A stretch of DNA of 64,000 nt, taken from positions 62,001-126,000 of the forward strand of contig CATOJY010000001.1 of the NCBI GenBank assembly GCA_951800685.1, written 5' to 3'. The first letter of the stretch is position 1. Every line of letters begins with the position of its first letter. Source of the DNA: an uncultured Lachnospiraceae bacterium (lineage in GTDB: Bacteria; Bacillota; Clostridia; Lachnospirales; Lachnospiraceae). Below the pieces are notes generated by a model. The model made no database searches. It was not told where the DNA came from and saw nothing but the letters and a program-made list of their open reading frames with translations. Positions 45,743 to 53,654 of the stretch are shown here, one piece after another. The position numbers were made by a program, and so were the translations under genes.

Positions 45743-45752
45743 ATGCATCCTC

Positions 45753-46364
45753 CTATTCTTTGGGCATAGATTCCGAAAACTTACAGTTTGTTATTACGTT
45801 GGTAAAGTATTCATAGGCAGTCTGTGTCATGGGATCAATACCTTTTCCTTTTTTTTCTAAGTAATCCAGGGTATCCCTCAGTATTACATACATGGCCTGG
45901 TCAATATTTTGGAATGCCAGGGTACGGATTTCTTCAAGGTTCGGCGCCGTGTTCCTATGGGGTTCTATATAATCCGCAATATATACGATTTTTTCCAAAA
46001 GAGCCATGTCAGCCCGCCCAGTGGTATGGAAAGCAATGGCGTCCAGAATCTCCTCTTCTGCCACTCCATATTTCTCACGGGCAAGGTATGCTCCTACTTT
46101 TGCATGGAGCAAAAATGGGTTGTCCTCCTCTGACTTGCTAATGGAGATACTGTTTTGTTGGCAGATTTTTATCTTTTTTGTATCGGAAACACACTTTGCA
46201 CAGTCATGAAGAAGACCTGCAGTCTGTGCTTTTTCCATGTCATATCCGTAACGCATCGCCAGAGCAGCGCAGGTGTAGCGTACCCCCAGCGTATGCTCAT
46301 AACGGTCCTCATCTAATTTTTTTTTCAATTTGTGCTGTATTTTTTTTAAATGGTAGCGCCCCAT
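45753..46364 (-). CDS. yqeK: YqeK family HD-domain hydrolase (symmetrical Ap4A hydrolase family)
   Basis: 203 residues. HD phosphohydrolase signature in GLLHDCAK, with a first His in RYEHTLGV and AFHTTG later. Homologs hydrolyse Ap4A symmetrically. Operon partner of nadD and rsfS. Confidence 0.93.
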   Translation of the reverse strand: MGRYHLKKIQHKLKKKLDEDRYEHTLGVRYTCAALAMRYGYDMEKAQTAGLLHDCAKCVSDTKKIKICQQNSISISKSEEDNPFLLHAKVGAYLAREKYGVAEEEILDAIAFHTTGRADMALLEKIVYIADYIEPHRNTAPNLEEIRTLAFQNIDQAMYVILRDTLDYLEKKGKGIDPMTQTAYEYFTNVITNCKFSESMPKE

Positions 46365-46448
46365 ATCTTACCTCCTAAAGCTTTGGCATATGGTCTGATA
46401 TCATCCATACGAAAGTATTTTGCGTGGCTTATGCAAAGATATGCGCAT

Positions 46449-47072
46449 TTATGAGCTGTAAAGATGATGAGTATAAATATATTTTGCCACATCGCTTGGC
46501 ATATAATATCTAAGGGAACGCCGCTGGCTGATATGCTCCCGGAGAGCTTCGGAAGAAATTTCGATGTTGGGCGTATCCAGTTTTTGTATTTGTCCGTGGT
46601 ATTTTTCTGTAAGATATGCAATCTGGGAATCCATGTCTTTTGTTCTTACGTCATTCCGCACAGCAACTAAAATTGTACATAAGTCGCAGATTCCCTGCGG
46701 CTCTTTCCAGCTCTCAAATGCAAAAAGGGAATCTGCTCCCATAATAAAATAGTAATCTGTGTCAGGATTTTCACTGGTAAGGCGCGCCAGGGTTTCTCTT
46801 GTATAAGTGTAGCCGTTCTCATGGGTTTCTTCTAATGACAGGACAAAATGAGGATTGTCTGCGATAGCCAGCGCTACCATGTCAATCCTCTCCTGCGTAG
46901 AAGCCCGCCCGTTCCGCTCTTTTTTGTGGGGCGGGTTACCGGAAGGCATAAACAGCACGCAGTCCAGTCCAAACTGCTGATAGGCATTTTCTCCCAATAT
47001 CAGATGTCCGATATGGATGGGGTCAAAAGTGCCTCCCATAATTCCTACTCTTCTGCGGGAATCTTTACTCAT
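46449..47072 (-). CDS. nadD: Nicotinate-nucleotide adenylyltransferase
   Basis: 207 residues. GGTFDPIHIGHLILGE nucleotidyltransferase signature at the N-terminus and EISSEALREHI, the ISSxxxR motif, at the C-terminus. Makes deamido-NAD. niaR, an NAD-biosynthesis repressor gene, is also in the window but far away at 60.6 kb. Confidence 0.96.
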   Translation of the reverse strand: MSKDSRRRVGIMGGTFDPIHIGHLILGENAYQQFGLDCVLFMPSGNPPHKKERNGRASTQERIDMVALAIADNPHFVLSLEETHENGYTYTRETLARLTSENPDTDYYFIMGADSLFAFESWKEPQGICDLCTILVAVRNDVRTKDMDSQIAYLTEKYHGQIQKLDTPNIEISSEALREHISQRRSLRYYMPSDVAKYIYTHHLYSS

Positions 47073-47086
47073 AATTTTTCCTCACT

Positions 47087-47380
47087 TTACAGTGGCAGCA
47101 TGATTTTTTTCTTGTCCCCTTTGCCGGGTTTGTATAGGACAATTTTCTTGCCGATAACTTGTACAACCTGGGAACGGGTGCGTTCAGCTACTATTTCAGC
47201 CAATGCTTTAGGATCATCCAGACAGTTTTTTAGTACGTTTAGTTTAATCAGTTCCCGGGCTTCCAGTGCTTCGGAAATTGCGTGTGTAATTTCCGGAGTC
47301 AGACTTCCTTTTCCAATCTGAAAAATGGGTTCCATAGTCATTGCCAGGCTTTTCAGATAGGCTCTCTGTTTGCTTGTCAT
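47087..47380 (-). CDS. yhbY: YhbY family RNA-binding ribosome-assembly protein (CRM domain)
   Basis: 97 residues, single CRM domain: KQRAYLKSLAMTMEPIFQIGKGSLTPE with the GxxG loop, and RELIKLNVLKN. Binds pre-50S ribosomes. Typical neighbour of obgE and nadD. Confidence 0.95.
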   Translation of the reverse strand: MTSKQRAYLKSLAMTMEPIFQIGKGSLTPEITHAISEALEARELIKLNVLKNCLDDPKALAEIVAERTRSQVVQVIGKKIVLYKPGKGDKKKIMLPL

Positions 47381-47400
47381 GTTTTTCCCTCGTTTCTATC

Positions 47401-48693
47401 TTACTTATAATAATCAAACGCCAGTCCGTACATGCGGACAGTGTCGCCTTCCTGAATGCCTGCTGTTTCCAGCTCATCCAGGATTCCTGTTTCTTTTAAG
47501 AATTTCTGGAAAAAAGCAAAGCCTTTTTCAGAATCAAGATTTGTATAACCCAGCATTTTTTCTATCTTGGGCCCCTCGACAATATAAGTATTCTCTTCTT
47601 CGGTTGATTTTTCTACCGTATAAGGCAGATTACTGTCGATTGCCATATCTTCCGGAAAGAATTCTTGCTCGAATACTACTGTTTCCTGTGGGAGATTGTC
47701 CAAAATTTCCCGTACCTGGTATAAAAGTTCTTTTAGTCCTTTGCCGCTGACGGCGGAAATGGCGAATACTTTTACTCCCTTTGGCTCAAACTCATCCCGG
47801 ATACGCTGAATCGGATCCTCGTCTCCAACATAAAGAGCATCAATTTTGTTGGCGGCAATGACCTGTGGACGTTCGGCGATTTCAGGATTGTATGCCCGCA
47901 GCTCTTCGTTAATTTTATAAATGTCGTCAACAGGGTCACGGCCTTCGGTGGATGCTGCATCTACCATGTGGATGATGACCCTGGTACGTTCGATGTGGCG
48001 GAGAAATTCGTGTCCCAGTCCGACGCCTTCGGAAGCGCCTTCAATCAGTCCGGGGATATCTGCAATGATAAATCCCCTTCCCCCCTCCAAGTCTACAACG
48101 CCCAGATTCGGGTTAAGGGTTGTAAAATGGTAGTTCGCGATTTTGGGCTGTGCATTTGTTACACGGGAAAGCAAGGTGGATTTTCCTACATTCGGAAATC
48201 CTACAAGCCCTACATCCGCAATCACTTTCAGCTCCAGGTTTACCCAGAGCTCCCGGGCGCTTTGGCCTGGCTGGGCATATTTGGGCGCCTGCATCGTTGC
48301 TGTAGCATAATGCATGTTTCCCTGGCCGCCTCTTCCACCCCTTAGGATGACCTGGCGGCTATTCCCGCCGGACATATCTGCAATTACTTTGCCTGATTCT
48401 GATTCTTTGATTATTGTTCCTTCAGGCACTTTCAGAATCAGGTCATTGCCGTTTTTTCCGTGGCAGCGTTTCTTGTTTCCCGGTTCACCGTCGCCGGCAC
48501 AAAATTTTCCGCGGTGCCGGTAATCAGCGAGAGTCGTCATGCCTTTATCCACTTCAAAGATAATATCTCCGCCTTTTCCGCCGTCTCCGCCGTCAGGACC
48601 GCCTGCCGGAACGTACAGCTCCCGCCGGAAGCTTACATGGCCGTCTCCGCCTTTTCCTGAGCGGATAAAGATTTTGGCTCTGTCTGCAAACAT
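47401..48693 (-). CDS. obgE: GTPase ObgE/CgtA
   Basis: 430 residues. Glycine-rich Obg fold (GKGGDGHVSFRRELYVPAGGPDGGDGGKGGD), GTPase motifs GFPNVGKSTLLSR, DIPGLIEGA and ANKID, and a C-terminal OCT domain, as in Bacillus Obg. Acts in large-subunit assembly and stress. A terminator-like hairpin separates it from rpmA. Confidence 0.97.
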   Translation of the reverse strand: MFADRAKIFIRSGKGGDGHVSFRRELYVPAGGPDGGDGGKGGDIIFEVDKGMTTLADYRHRGKFCAGDGEPGNKKRCHGKNGNDLILKVPEGTIIKESESGKVIADMSGGNSRQVILRGGRGGQGNMHYATATMQAPKYAQPGQSARELWVNLELKVIADVGLVGFPNVGKSTLLSRVTNAQPKIANYHFTTLNPNLGVVDLEGGRGFIIADIPGLIEGASEGVGLGHEFLRHIERTRVIIHMVDAASTEGRDPVDDIYKINEELRAYNPEIAERPQVIAANKIDALYVGDEDPIQRIRDEFEPKGVKVFAISAVSGKGLKELLYQVREILDNLPQETVVFEQEFFPEDMAIDSNLPYTVEKSTEEENTYIVEGPKIEKMLGYTNLDSEKGFAFFQKFLKETGILDELETAGIQEGDTVRMYGLAFDYYK

Positions 48694-48709
48694 ACATAAT
48701 CTCCTTCTA

Positions 48710-48744
48710 TATAAAAGGGCTTCAAACCAAATTGATTTGAAGCC
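48710..48744 (-). terminator. Weak terminator or attenuator between rpmA and obgE
   Basis: On the minus strand GGCTTCAAA pairs with TTTGAAGCC and CTTTTATATAG follows. It may reduce obgE expression relative to the ribosomal protein genes. Confidence 0.6.
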
Positions 48745-48752
48745 GCATCTGC

Positions 48753-49037
48753 TTACTCTGAAACCGGAACGATAGAAACCTGTTTCTTATCTCTTCCTTT
48801 TCTCTGGAATCTTACAACGCCGTCAACTAAAGCATATAAAGTATCATCGCCGCCGCGTCCAACATTAACGCCCGGATGAATCTTTGTTCCGCGCTGCCTG
48901 TAAAGAATATTTCCAGCCTTTACGAACTGTCCGTCAGCTCTCTTTGCTCCTAATCTTTTTGACTCAGAATCTCTGCCGTTCTTTGTAGAACCAACACCCT
49001 TTTTATGGGCAAAAATCTGAAGGTTCATTGTCATCAT
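48753..49037 (-). CDS. rpmA: 50S ribosomal protein bL27 with cleavable N-terminal extension
   Basis: 94 residues. The start [21 protein letters not shown] has the LQxFA cleavage motif processed by the Prp protease encoded just upstream. [16 protein letters not shown] is the conserved body. Start could be 49037 or the internal Met at 49028. Confidence 0.97.
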   Translation of the reverse strand: MMTMNLQIFAHKKGVGSTKNGRDSESKRLGAKRADGQFVKAGNILYRQRGTKIHPGVNVGRGGDDTLYALVDGVVRFQRKGRDKKQVSIVPVSE

Positions 49038-49040
49038 TGT

Positions 49041-49361
49041 CTACACCTCCTTGAATATCAGTTCAATATACTCATTACCGTAACTGTTTTGAATTTCCTG
49101 CAAACCCAGAATCATAGAATCCAGAAGCAGCGAAGTTTTCTCTGAAACCGTCCCCTCCAGAACTAACTCCACCAGCCCGTCCTCCTGTCGGACAGAAAAA
49201 GGATCGCCGGTAAATGTCTCAATGGAATTGATGGTATTTACAGTAAGTACAGATACTGCCGCACAGATGATATCGTATCCGTCATCTGCATACCCGGCAT
49301 GTCCGCTGGAAAGAAACCCGCTGTATTGGTTTTCGATTTTATGAATCTCAATGGTAATCAT
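49041..49361 (-). CDS. prp: Ribosomal-processing cysteine protease Prp
   Basis: 106 residues. Catalytic SGHAGYADDGYDIICAAVSVLT contains the His and Cys of the family. Removes the bL27 extension. It sits between rplU and rpmA, as in other Firmicutes. Confidence 0.96.
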   Translation of the reverse strand: MITIEIHKIENQYSGFLSSGHAGYADDGYDIICAAVSVLTVNTINSIETFTGDPFSVRQEDGLVELVLEGTVSEKTSLLLDSMILGLQEIQNSYGNEYIELIFKEV

Positions 49362-49366
49362 ATAGA

Positions 49367-49672
49367 TTAACCGTTAATTTTTTCAATCTTAACCTGGGTG
49401 TACTGCTGCCTGTGACCGTTTTTCTTGTGATATCCGGTTTTTCTCTTGTACTTGTAAACAATTACTTTCTTTGCCTTAGCGTTCTTAACTACGCTGGCAG
49501 TTACTGTTGCGCCGGCTACGTCAGCGCCGACTTTCAGTCCGTCATTGCTCACTGCAAGTACCTGGTCGAATGTTACAGTCTCTCCTGCTTCCACTCCAAG
49601 CTTTTCTACGTTAATGATATCGCCTTCGGCTACTTTGTACTGTTTACCACCTGTTGCAATAATTGCGTACAT
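49367..49672 (-). CDS. rplU: 50S ribosomal protein bL21
   Basis: 101 residues; [17 protein letters not shown] start and [21 protein letters not shown] end are conserved. First gene of the rplU-prp-rpmA-obgE operon, with AGGAGGTGCC upstream. Confidence 0.97.
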   Translation of the reverse strand: MYAIIATGGKQYKVAEGDIINVEKLGVEAGETVTFDQVLAVSNDGLKVGADVAGATVTASVVKNAKAKKVIVYKYKRKTGYHKKNGHRQQYTQVKIEKING

Positions 49673-49760
49673 ATGGCACCTCCTATTATCATTACTCGCT
49701 AAATACGGTGGCTATCCCTCTATGGACATAGCACTTAAACCTCTTTAAGCGGCATCTTTT
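49673..49760 (-). ncRNA. Probable ribosomal protein L21 leader RNA
   Basis: About 85 bases of transcribed leader between the promoter and rplU hold pairing segments (GCCGCTTAAAGAGGTTTAAG and TATGTCCATAG). Firmicutes rplU operons commonly carry such autoregulatory leaders. Assigned from position; covariance not tested. Confidence 0.5.
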
Positions 49761-49762
49761 GT

Positions 49763-49791
49763 ATTCTAGCATATTCTCCAAATTGCGTCAA
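49763..49791 (-). promoter_or_regulatory. Strong sigma-A promoter of the rplU operon
   Basis: On the minus strand TTGACG (49791-49786), 17 bp, TAGAAT (49768-49763), directly after the rng stop codon. Confidence 0.8.
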
Positions 49792-50985
49792 CTACTGATT
49801 TTGCTTTTTTATTCCTACTTGTTCTGCCAGGGATTTTCTCACTTTCTTCCGGGTAATCTCTACCAGGTTTAAAGCAGTCATGTCTACCAGAACGGTTTTC
49901 ACCGGATCATGGTGCAGGAATTCCTTTAGCGTCTGCATCAGCGTTTCTTTATCTTCTGCGGCATCCATATTGATAAAGTCCACGATAATGATTCCTGACA
50001 GGTTCCGGAGCCGCAGTTGTCTTGCAATTTCCTGTGCGGCTTCAAGATTTATTTTCAAAAAGGCGTCCTGCTTCTTCTTTTTACTCTCGTATTTGCCGGT
50101 ATTTACGTCAATAACAGTCAGGGCTTCTGTAGGCTGAATTACAAGGTAAGCGCCGGATTTCAGCCATACATGTTCGCTCAGGGCATCTTTCAGCGCTTTT
50201 TCCAGGCAGTAAAGTTTGGAGAGTGGCAGCAGCTTGTCCTTGTACATGGAAAGCCTCGGCAAATCTTCCGGCTGCATAGTCTGTAGATACTCGTGCATTT
50301 GTCCATACAGCTTTTCATCGTCTGTCACAATGGACAGTCCGCTTCCATAAGTGTCGCGGAGCTGGGAAAGCCAGGGAGAGGCTGTTTGATAGATTTGGGT
50401 GAAGGCGCTCCGGTATTTTGCCTTTTCTATTGTATCTTCACAGAGAGAAATCAGGTAATCTGCTTCTTTCAAAACTTCATTTTCCCGGGCGTCTTTTGCA
50501 TTTGTGCGGACGATGAATCCATATTTTCCCCCAGCAATTTCGCTAATCAGTGTTTTTAAACGGGTTCTTGTTTCACCGTCTAATTTTGCAGAAACTCCGA
50601 TGCGCAGCGCTCCAGTGGTAAGCACTAGGTATTTTCCAGTGAAATTCAGGTTTGTGGTGAGTGAAGGCGGCTTTGTTTTGTGAGCTTCGCGGTTGACCTG
50701 AACCAGTACCTCATCTCCCGCCGTCATGGAGGGAGAATTGATTTTTTTTGTATAAACAGGCGTTTCGCAGTCGTTCAGCGGATAATAACACGGGAACCCT
50801 TTTTCAATCTCAATAAAAGCCGCTCCAATATTCTTGACTACTTTTTGCACCCGCCCGATATAAATATTTCCGAGAAGGGGCTGCTCTTCTTCTCCATAAC
50901 AGGACAGGGCGCATACTTTCCCGTTTTCTGTCAGAACCGTAAAAATCCGGCGGTCTTTTTTGACGACAATCAGCTTACTCTCCAA
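49792..50985 (-). CDS. rng: Ribonuclease E/G family protein
   Basis: 397 residues. An S1-like domain near the N-terminus (LLGNIYIGRVQKVVKNIGAAFIEIEKGFPCYYPL) precedes the RNase E/G catalytic core with Asp in LTVIDVNTGKYE and IIIVDFINMD. The C-terminus stops at RKKVRKSLAEQV, before the CPxC zinc-link of E. coli RNase E/G, so tetramer assembly by zinc would not apply. Its start overlaps the preceding gene by 11 bp. Confidence 0.9.
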   Translation of the reverse strand: MESKLIVVKKDRRIFTVLTENGKVCALSCYGEEEQPLLGNIYIGRVQKVVKNIGAAFIEIEKGFPCYYPLNDCETPVYTKKINSPSMTAGDEVLVQVNREAHKTKPPSLTTNLNFTGKYLVLTTGALRIGVSAKLDGETRTRLKTLISEIAGGKYGFIVRTNAKDARENEVLKEADYLISLCEDTIEKAKYRSAFTQIYQTASPWLSQLRDTYGSGLSIVTDDEKLYGQMHEYLQTMQPEDLPRLSMYKDKLLPLSKLYCLEKALKDALSEHVWLKSGAYLVIQPTEALTVIDVNTGKYESKKKKQDAFLKINLEAAQEIARQLRLRNLSGIIIVDFINMDAAEDKETLMQTLKEFLHHDPVKTVLVDMTALNLVEITRKKVRKSLAEQVGIKKQNQ

Positions 50986-51667
50986 TTTCTTCCCCCAGTT
51001 CTTCCAGCGATATCATATGTTCATCGTACAGGTCTACACGGTTGACCAGCAGGCTGTAAGGTTCCTGTTCAGAGCCAAGATAAGCAGTGAAAGCTTCCAT
51101 TACCAGTTCCGGCTTTAAGTTACTGGCGCTGCCTGAAGACAAGCGCATGAAAATTTTCCCGTTTTCCTGTAGGTGGAGTTCCTGAATCATTGGACGGATA
51201 TCTACTTCTTTTTCGCTTTTTTTGCTTTTTTTTAGGATTAAGATAGCTGGAAGGGATGCAAATTCAGACAGCCGTTCTTTCCAGCCGGTACATGGTTCTT
51301 TTCCTTCGCGGAATGTGACGGTATAGTCGGCGAACGCTACCAGCGACATCGCATTGCTTGCTTTTCCTTCTGGAATTTTCCGGTAACTCAATACCTGCAT
51401 TCCTTCAACCATAACCTGGTTCAGACGCCTGACGGCTTCCTTAGAAGAAATTGTCTCATTTACCTCGATATCCATATATTCTCCGTCGCTGGTCAATCCT
51501 ACGCCAAGGGGGGATGCAAATGACATCACCATATGGGGGCTGAAACCTTCCGTAAAACGGATCGGAATCTCTGCCCTGCGGATAGCTTTCTGGAAATAGC
51601 GCATAATATCCAGATGGCCGATAAATTTCATAACGCCGTGTTTGGAAAATTTTATTCTAATCTTCAT
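50975..51667 (-). CDS. TIGR03936 family radical-SAM-associated protein (DUF2344)
   Basis: 230 residues. Begins IRIKFSKHGVMKFIGHLDIMRYFQKAIRRAEIPIRFTEGFSPHM, the signature of DUF2344. No cluster-binding cysteines. It overlaps the radical-SAM gene upstream by 11 bp; in some bacteria the two are one polypeptide, so they likely form one complex. Function unknown. Confidence 0.88.
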   Translation of the reverse strand: MKIRIKFSKHGVMKFIGHLDIMRYFQKAIRRAEIPIRFTEGFSPHMVMSFASPLGVGLTSDGEYMDIEVNETISSKEAVRRLNQVMVEGMQVLSYRKIPEGKASNAMSLVAFADYTVTFREGKEPCTGWKERLSEFASLPAILILKKSKKSEKEVDIRPMIQELHLQENGKIFMRLSSGSASNLKPELVMEAFTAYLGSEQEPYSLLVNRVDLYDEHMISLEELGEEIGE

Positions 51668-53516
51668 AGCACACACCACCTCCGTAAGATTTTGCGCCGC
51701 ATCCGGAGCATCCCATACGGCAGTTTGGGGTTATCTGTCCTTTTTGCGCGCGCTCCCATTCATTCCACAGAAACTTCTTTGTCACGCCGCAGTCAATAAA
51801 ATCCCAGGGCAGGATTTCAGATTTGTCCCGGTTTCTCATCGCATAGAAATCAGGGTCTATTCCTGCTTCTGCAAAGGAGGACATCCATAACTCATTGTCA
51901 AAATTTTCACCCCATGCATCATATAGGGAACCTTTTTTATAAGCGCGCAGGATAACTTTCCCAATTTTCCGGTCGCCTTTTGCAAGCACGCCCTCTAGCA
52001 CGGATACATCGGCTTCATGCCAATTGTATTTGATACTTTTTTTGTTCAACTGTTCTTTTACTTCCTGATTAACAACTTTCGCTTTTCCGAGAAAGTCTTC
52101 TTTTGTATTCATAGGCGCCCACTGGAAAGGTGTAAACGGTTTAGGAATAAAAAAGGATGTGCTTACCGTAATCTGGCACTTGCCGTTCCGCTGCTCTTTT
52201 GGGATTTCATAATAGCGTCTGGCAACTTTGTCTGCCAGGCGCGCGATATCTTTCATATCCTCTTCTGTCTCTGTGGGAAGCCCCAGCATAAAGTATAGTT
52301 TTACCCGATTCCAGCCGCCTTCAAATGCCTGTCCGGCTCCGTTTAAGATAACTTCTTCGGTTAGTCCTTTGTTGATGACGTCGCGCAGTCTCTGAGAGCC
52401 GGCTTCCGGTGCAAAGGTCAGGCTGCTTTTGCGCACGTCCTGCACCTTGCTCATCACATCCAGGGAAAAGGCGTCAATGCGCAGGGACGGCAGCGAAACA
52501 TTGATGCCCTGACCTTTAAATTCATCAATTAGGAAATTTACGATGCCTTCTAAATTTGAATAGTCACTGGAACTTAAAGAACTGAGGGAAATTTCTTCAT
52601 GTCCCGTATTTTTCAGCATGTTCCGTGCAAAGTTTTTTAATATCGGCAAATCTTTCTCACGCAGGGGGCGGTAAATCATTCCCGCCTGGCAGAAACGGCA
52701 TCCCCGGATACAGCCGCGCTGAATTTCCAGAACGACTCTGTCCTGTGTGGCCTTGATAAAAGGAACCACCGGAGCTTCCGGGTAATAGGTATCTGTCAGT
52801 TCCATAACAACCTGCTTTTCAATCCGTGCAGGGATATCTTCATAAACAGGTTCAAAGGAGGCGATGGTTCCATCTTCTTTGTAGGAAACCTGGTACATGG
52901 ACGGCACATAGATTCCCGGAATCTTTGCAGCTTCATGCAGGAATGCTTTCCTGCCAAGTCTTTTCTGCTTATATTCCTTATATAAATCAATCAAATCAAA
53001 ATAAACAGTCTCTCCTTCTCCGATATAGAAAATATCAAAGAAGTCAGCCAGAGGTTCCGGATTGTAGGTACATGGGCCGCCACCGATAACGATGGGCGAG
53101 TCTTCGTCCCGCTCTTTTGCCAACAGTGGAATCCCGCTCAAGTCCAGAATCTGCAAAATGTTGGTGTAACACATTTCGTATTGAATGGTAATTCCCAGAA
53201 AGTCAAAGTCTGTGATAGGACTCTGGGATTCCAGGGCAAACAGGGGAATCTTCTTTTTGCGCATGAGTTTGTCCAAATCTGTCCAGGGAGAATATACTCT
53301 CTCACACCAGATATCATCACGCCTGTTTAGCATATCATAAATAATCTGTATCCCCAGATGCGACATACCGATTTCATATACGTCGGGAAAGCACATCGCG
53401 AAGCGCACGTCTACTTTGGAAGGGTCTTTCATCACGGAATTTACTTCATTGCCAATGTAACGGGCGGGCTTTTCGATTTGCAGTAATATTTCATCATTCA
53501 AAGTCAATTTTCTCAT
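51657..53516 (-). CDS. TIGR03960 family B12-binding-domain radical SAM protein
   Basis: 619 residues. The N-terminal part resembles a cobalamin-binding domain (FAMCFPDVYEIGMSHLGIQI), followed by radical-SAM CIRGCRFC and a C-terminal cysteine-rich tail (CRMGCSGCGAKSYGGGVC). The substrate is not known. It is first in a transcript with the TIGR03936 protein and RNase E/G, directly before the rplU operon, a conserved Clostridial order. Confidence 0.9.
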   Translation of the reverse strand: MRKLTLNDEILLQIEKPARYIGNEVNSVMKDPSKVDVRFAMCFPDVYEIGMSHLGIQIIYDMLNRRDDIWCERVYSPWTDLDKLMRKKKIPLFALESQSPITDFDFLGITIQYEMCYTNILQILDLSGIPLLAKERDEDSPIVIGGGPCTYNPEPLADFFDIFYIGEGETVYFDLIDLYKEYKQKRLGRKAFLHEAAKIPGIYVPSMYQVSYKEDGTIASFEPVYEDIPARIEKQVVMELTDTYYPEAPVVPFIKATQDRVVLEIQRGCIRGCRFCQAGMIYRPLREKDLPILKNFARNMLKNTGHEEISLSSLSSSDYSNLEGIVNFLIDEFKGQGINVSLPSLRIDAFSLDVMSKVQDVRKSSLTFAPEAGSQRLRDVINKGLTEEVILNGAGQAFEGGWNRVKLYFMLGLPTETEEDMKDIARLADKVARRYYEIPKEQRNGKCQITVSTSFFIPKPFTPFQWAPMNTKEDFLGKAKVVNQEVKEQLNKKSIKYNWHEADVSVLEGVLAKGDRKIGKVILRAYKKGSLYDAWGENFDNELWMSSFAEAGIDPDFYAMRNRDKSEILPWDFIDCGVTKKFLWNEWERAQKGQITPNCRMGCSGCGAKSYGGGVCYED

Positions 53517-53565
53517 GTTGTTCCTTTCATTTATAAAAATACTGCTTTACATAGATGCTTTTCCT

Positions 53566-53574
53566 ATTATATCA
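53566..53574 (-). promoter_or_regulatory. Extended -10 promoter of the radical-SAM gene
   Basis: TGATATAAT on the minus strand, 50 bases before the start codon; the -35 is weak. Confidence 0.5.
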
Positions 53575-53600
53575 GAGATTCCCTCAAAAACCTATACCAT

Positions 53601-53649
53601 AAAAAATAAAATCCAGGGTGGTCTGCAAGATGCAGATTCCCTGGATTTT
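53601..53649 (-). terminator. Terminator of the large surface protein gene
   Basis: AAAATCCAGGG pairs with CCCTGGATTTT; on the minus strand TTTTATTTTTT follows. An inner TCTGCA/TGCAGA pair extends the structure. Confidence 0.85.
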
Positions 53650-53654
53650 AAATC

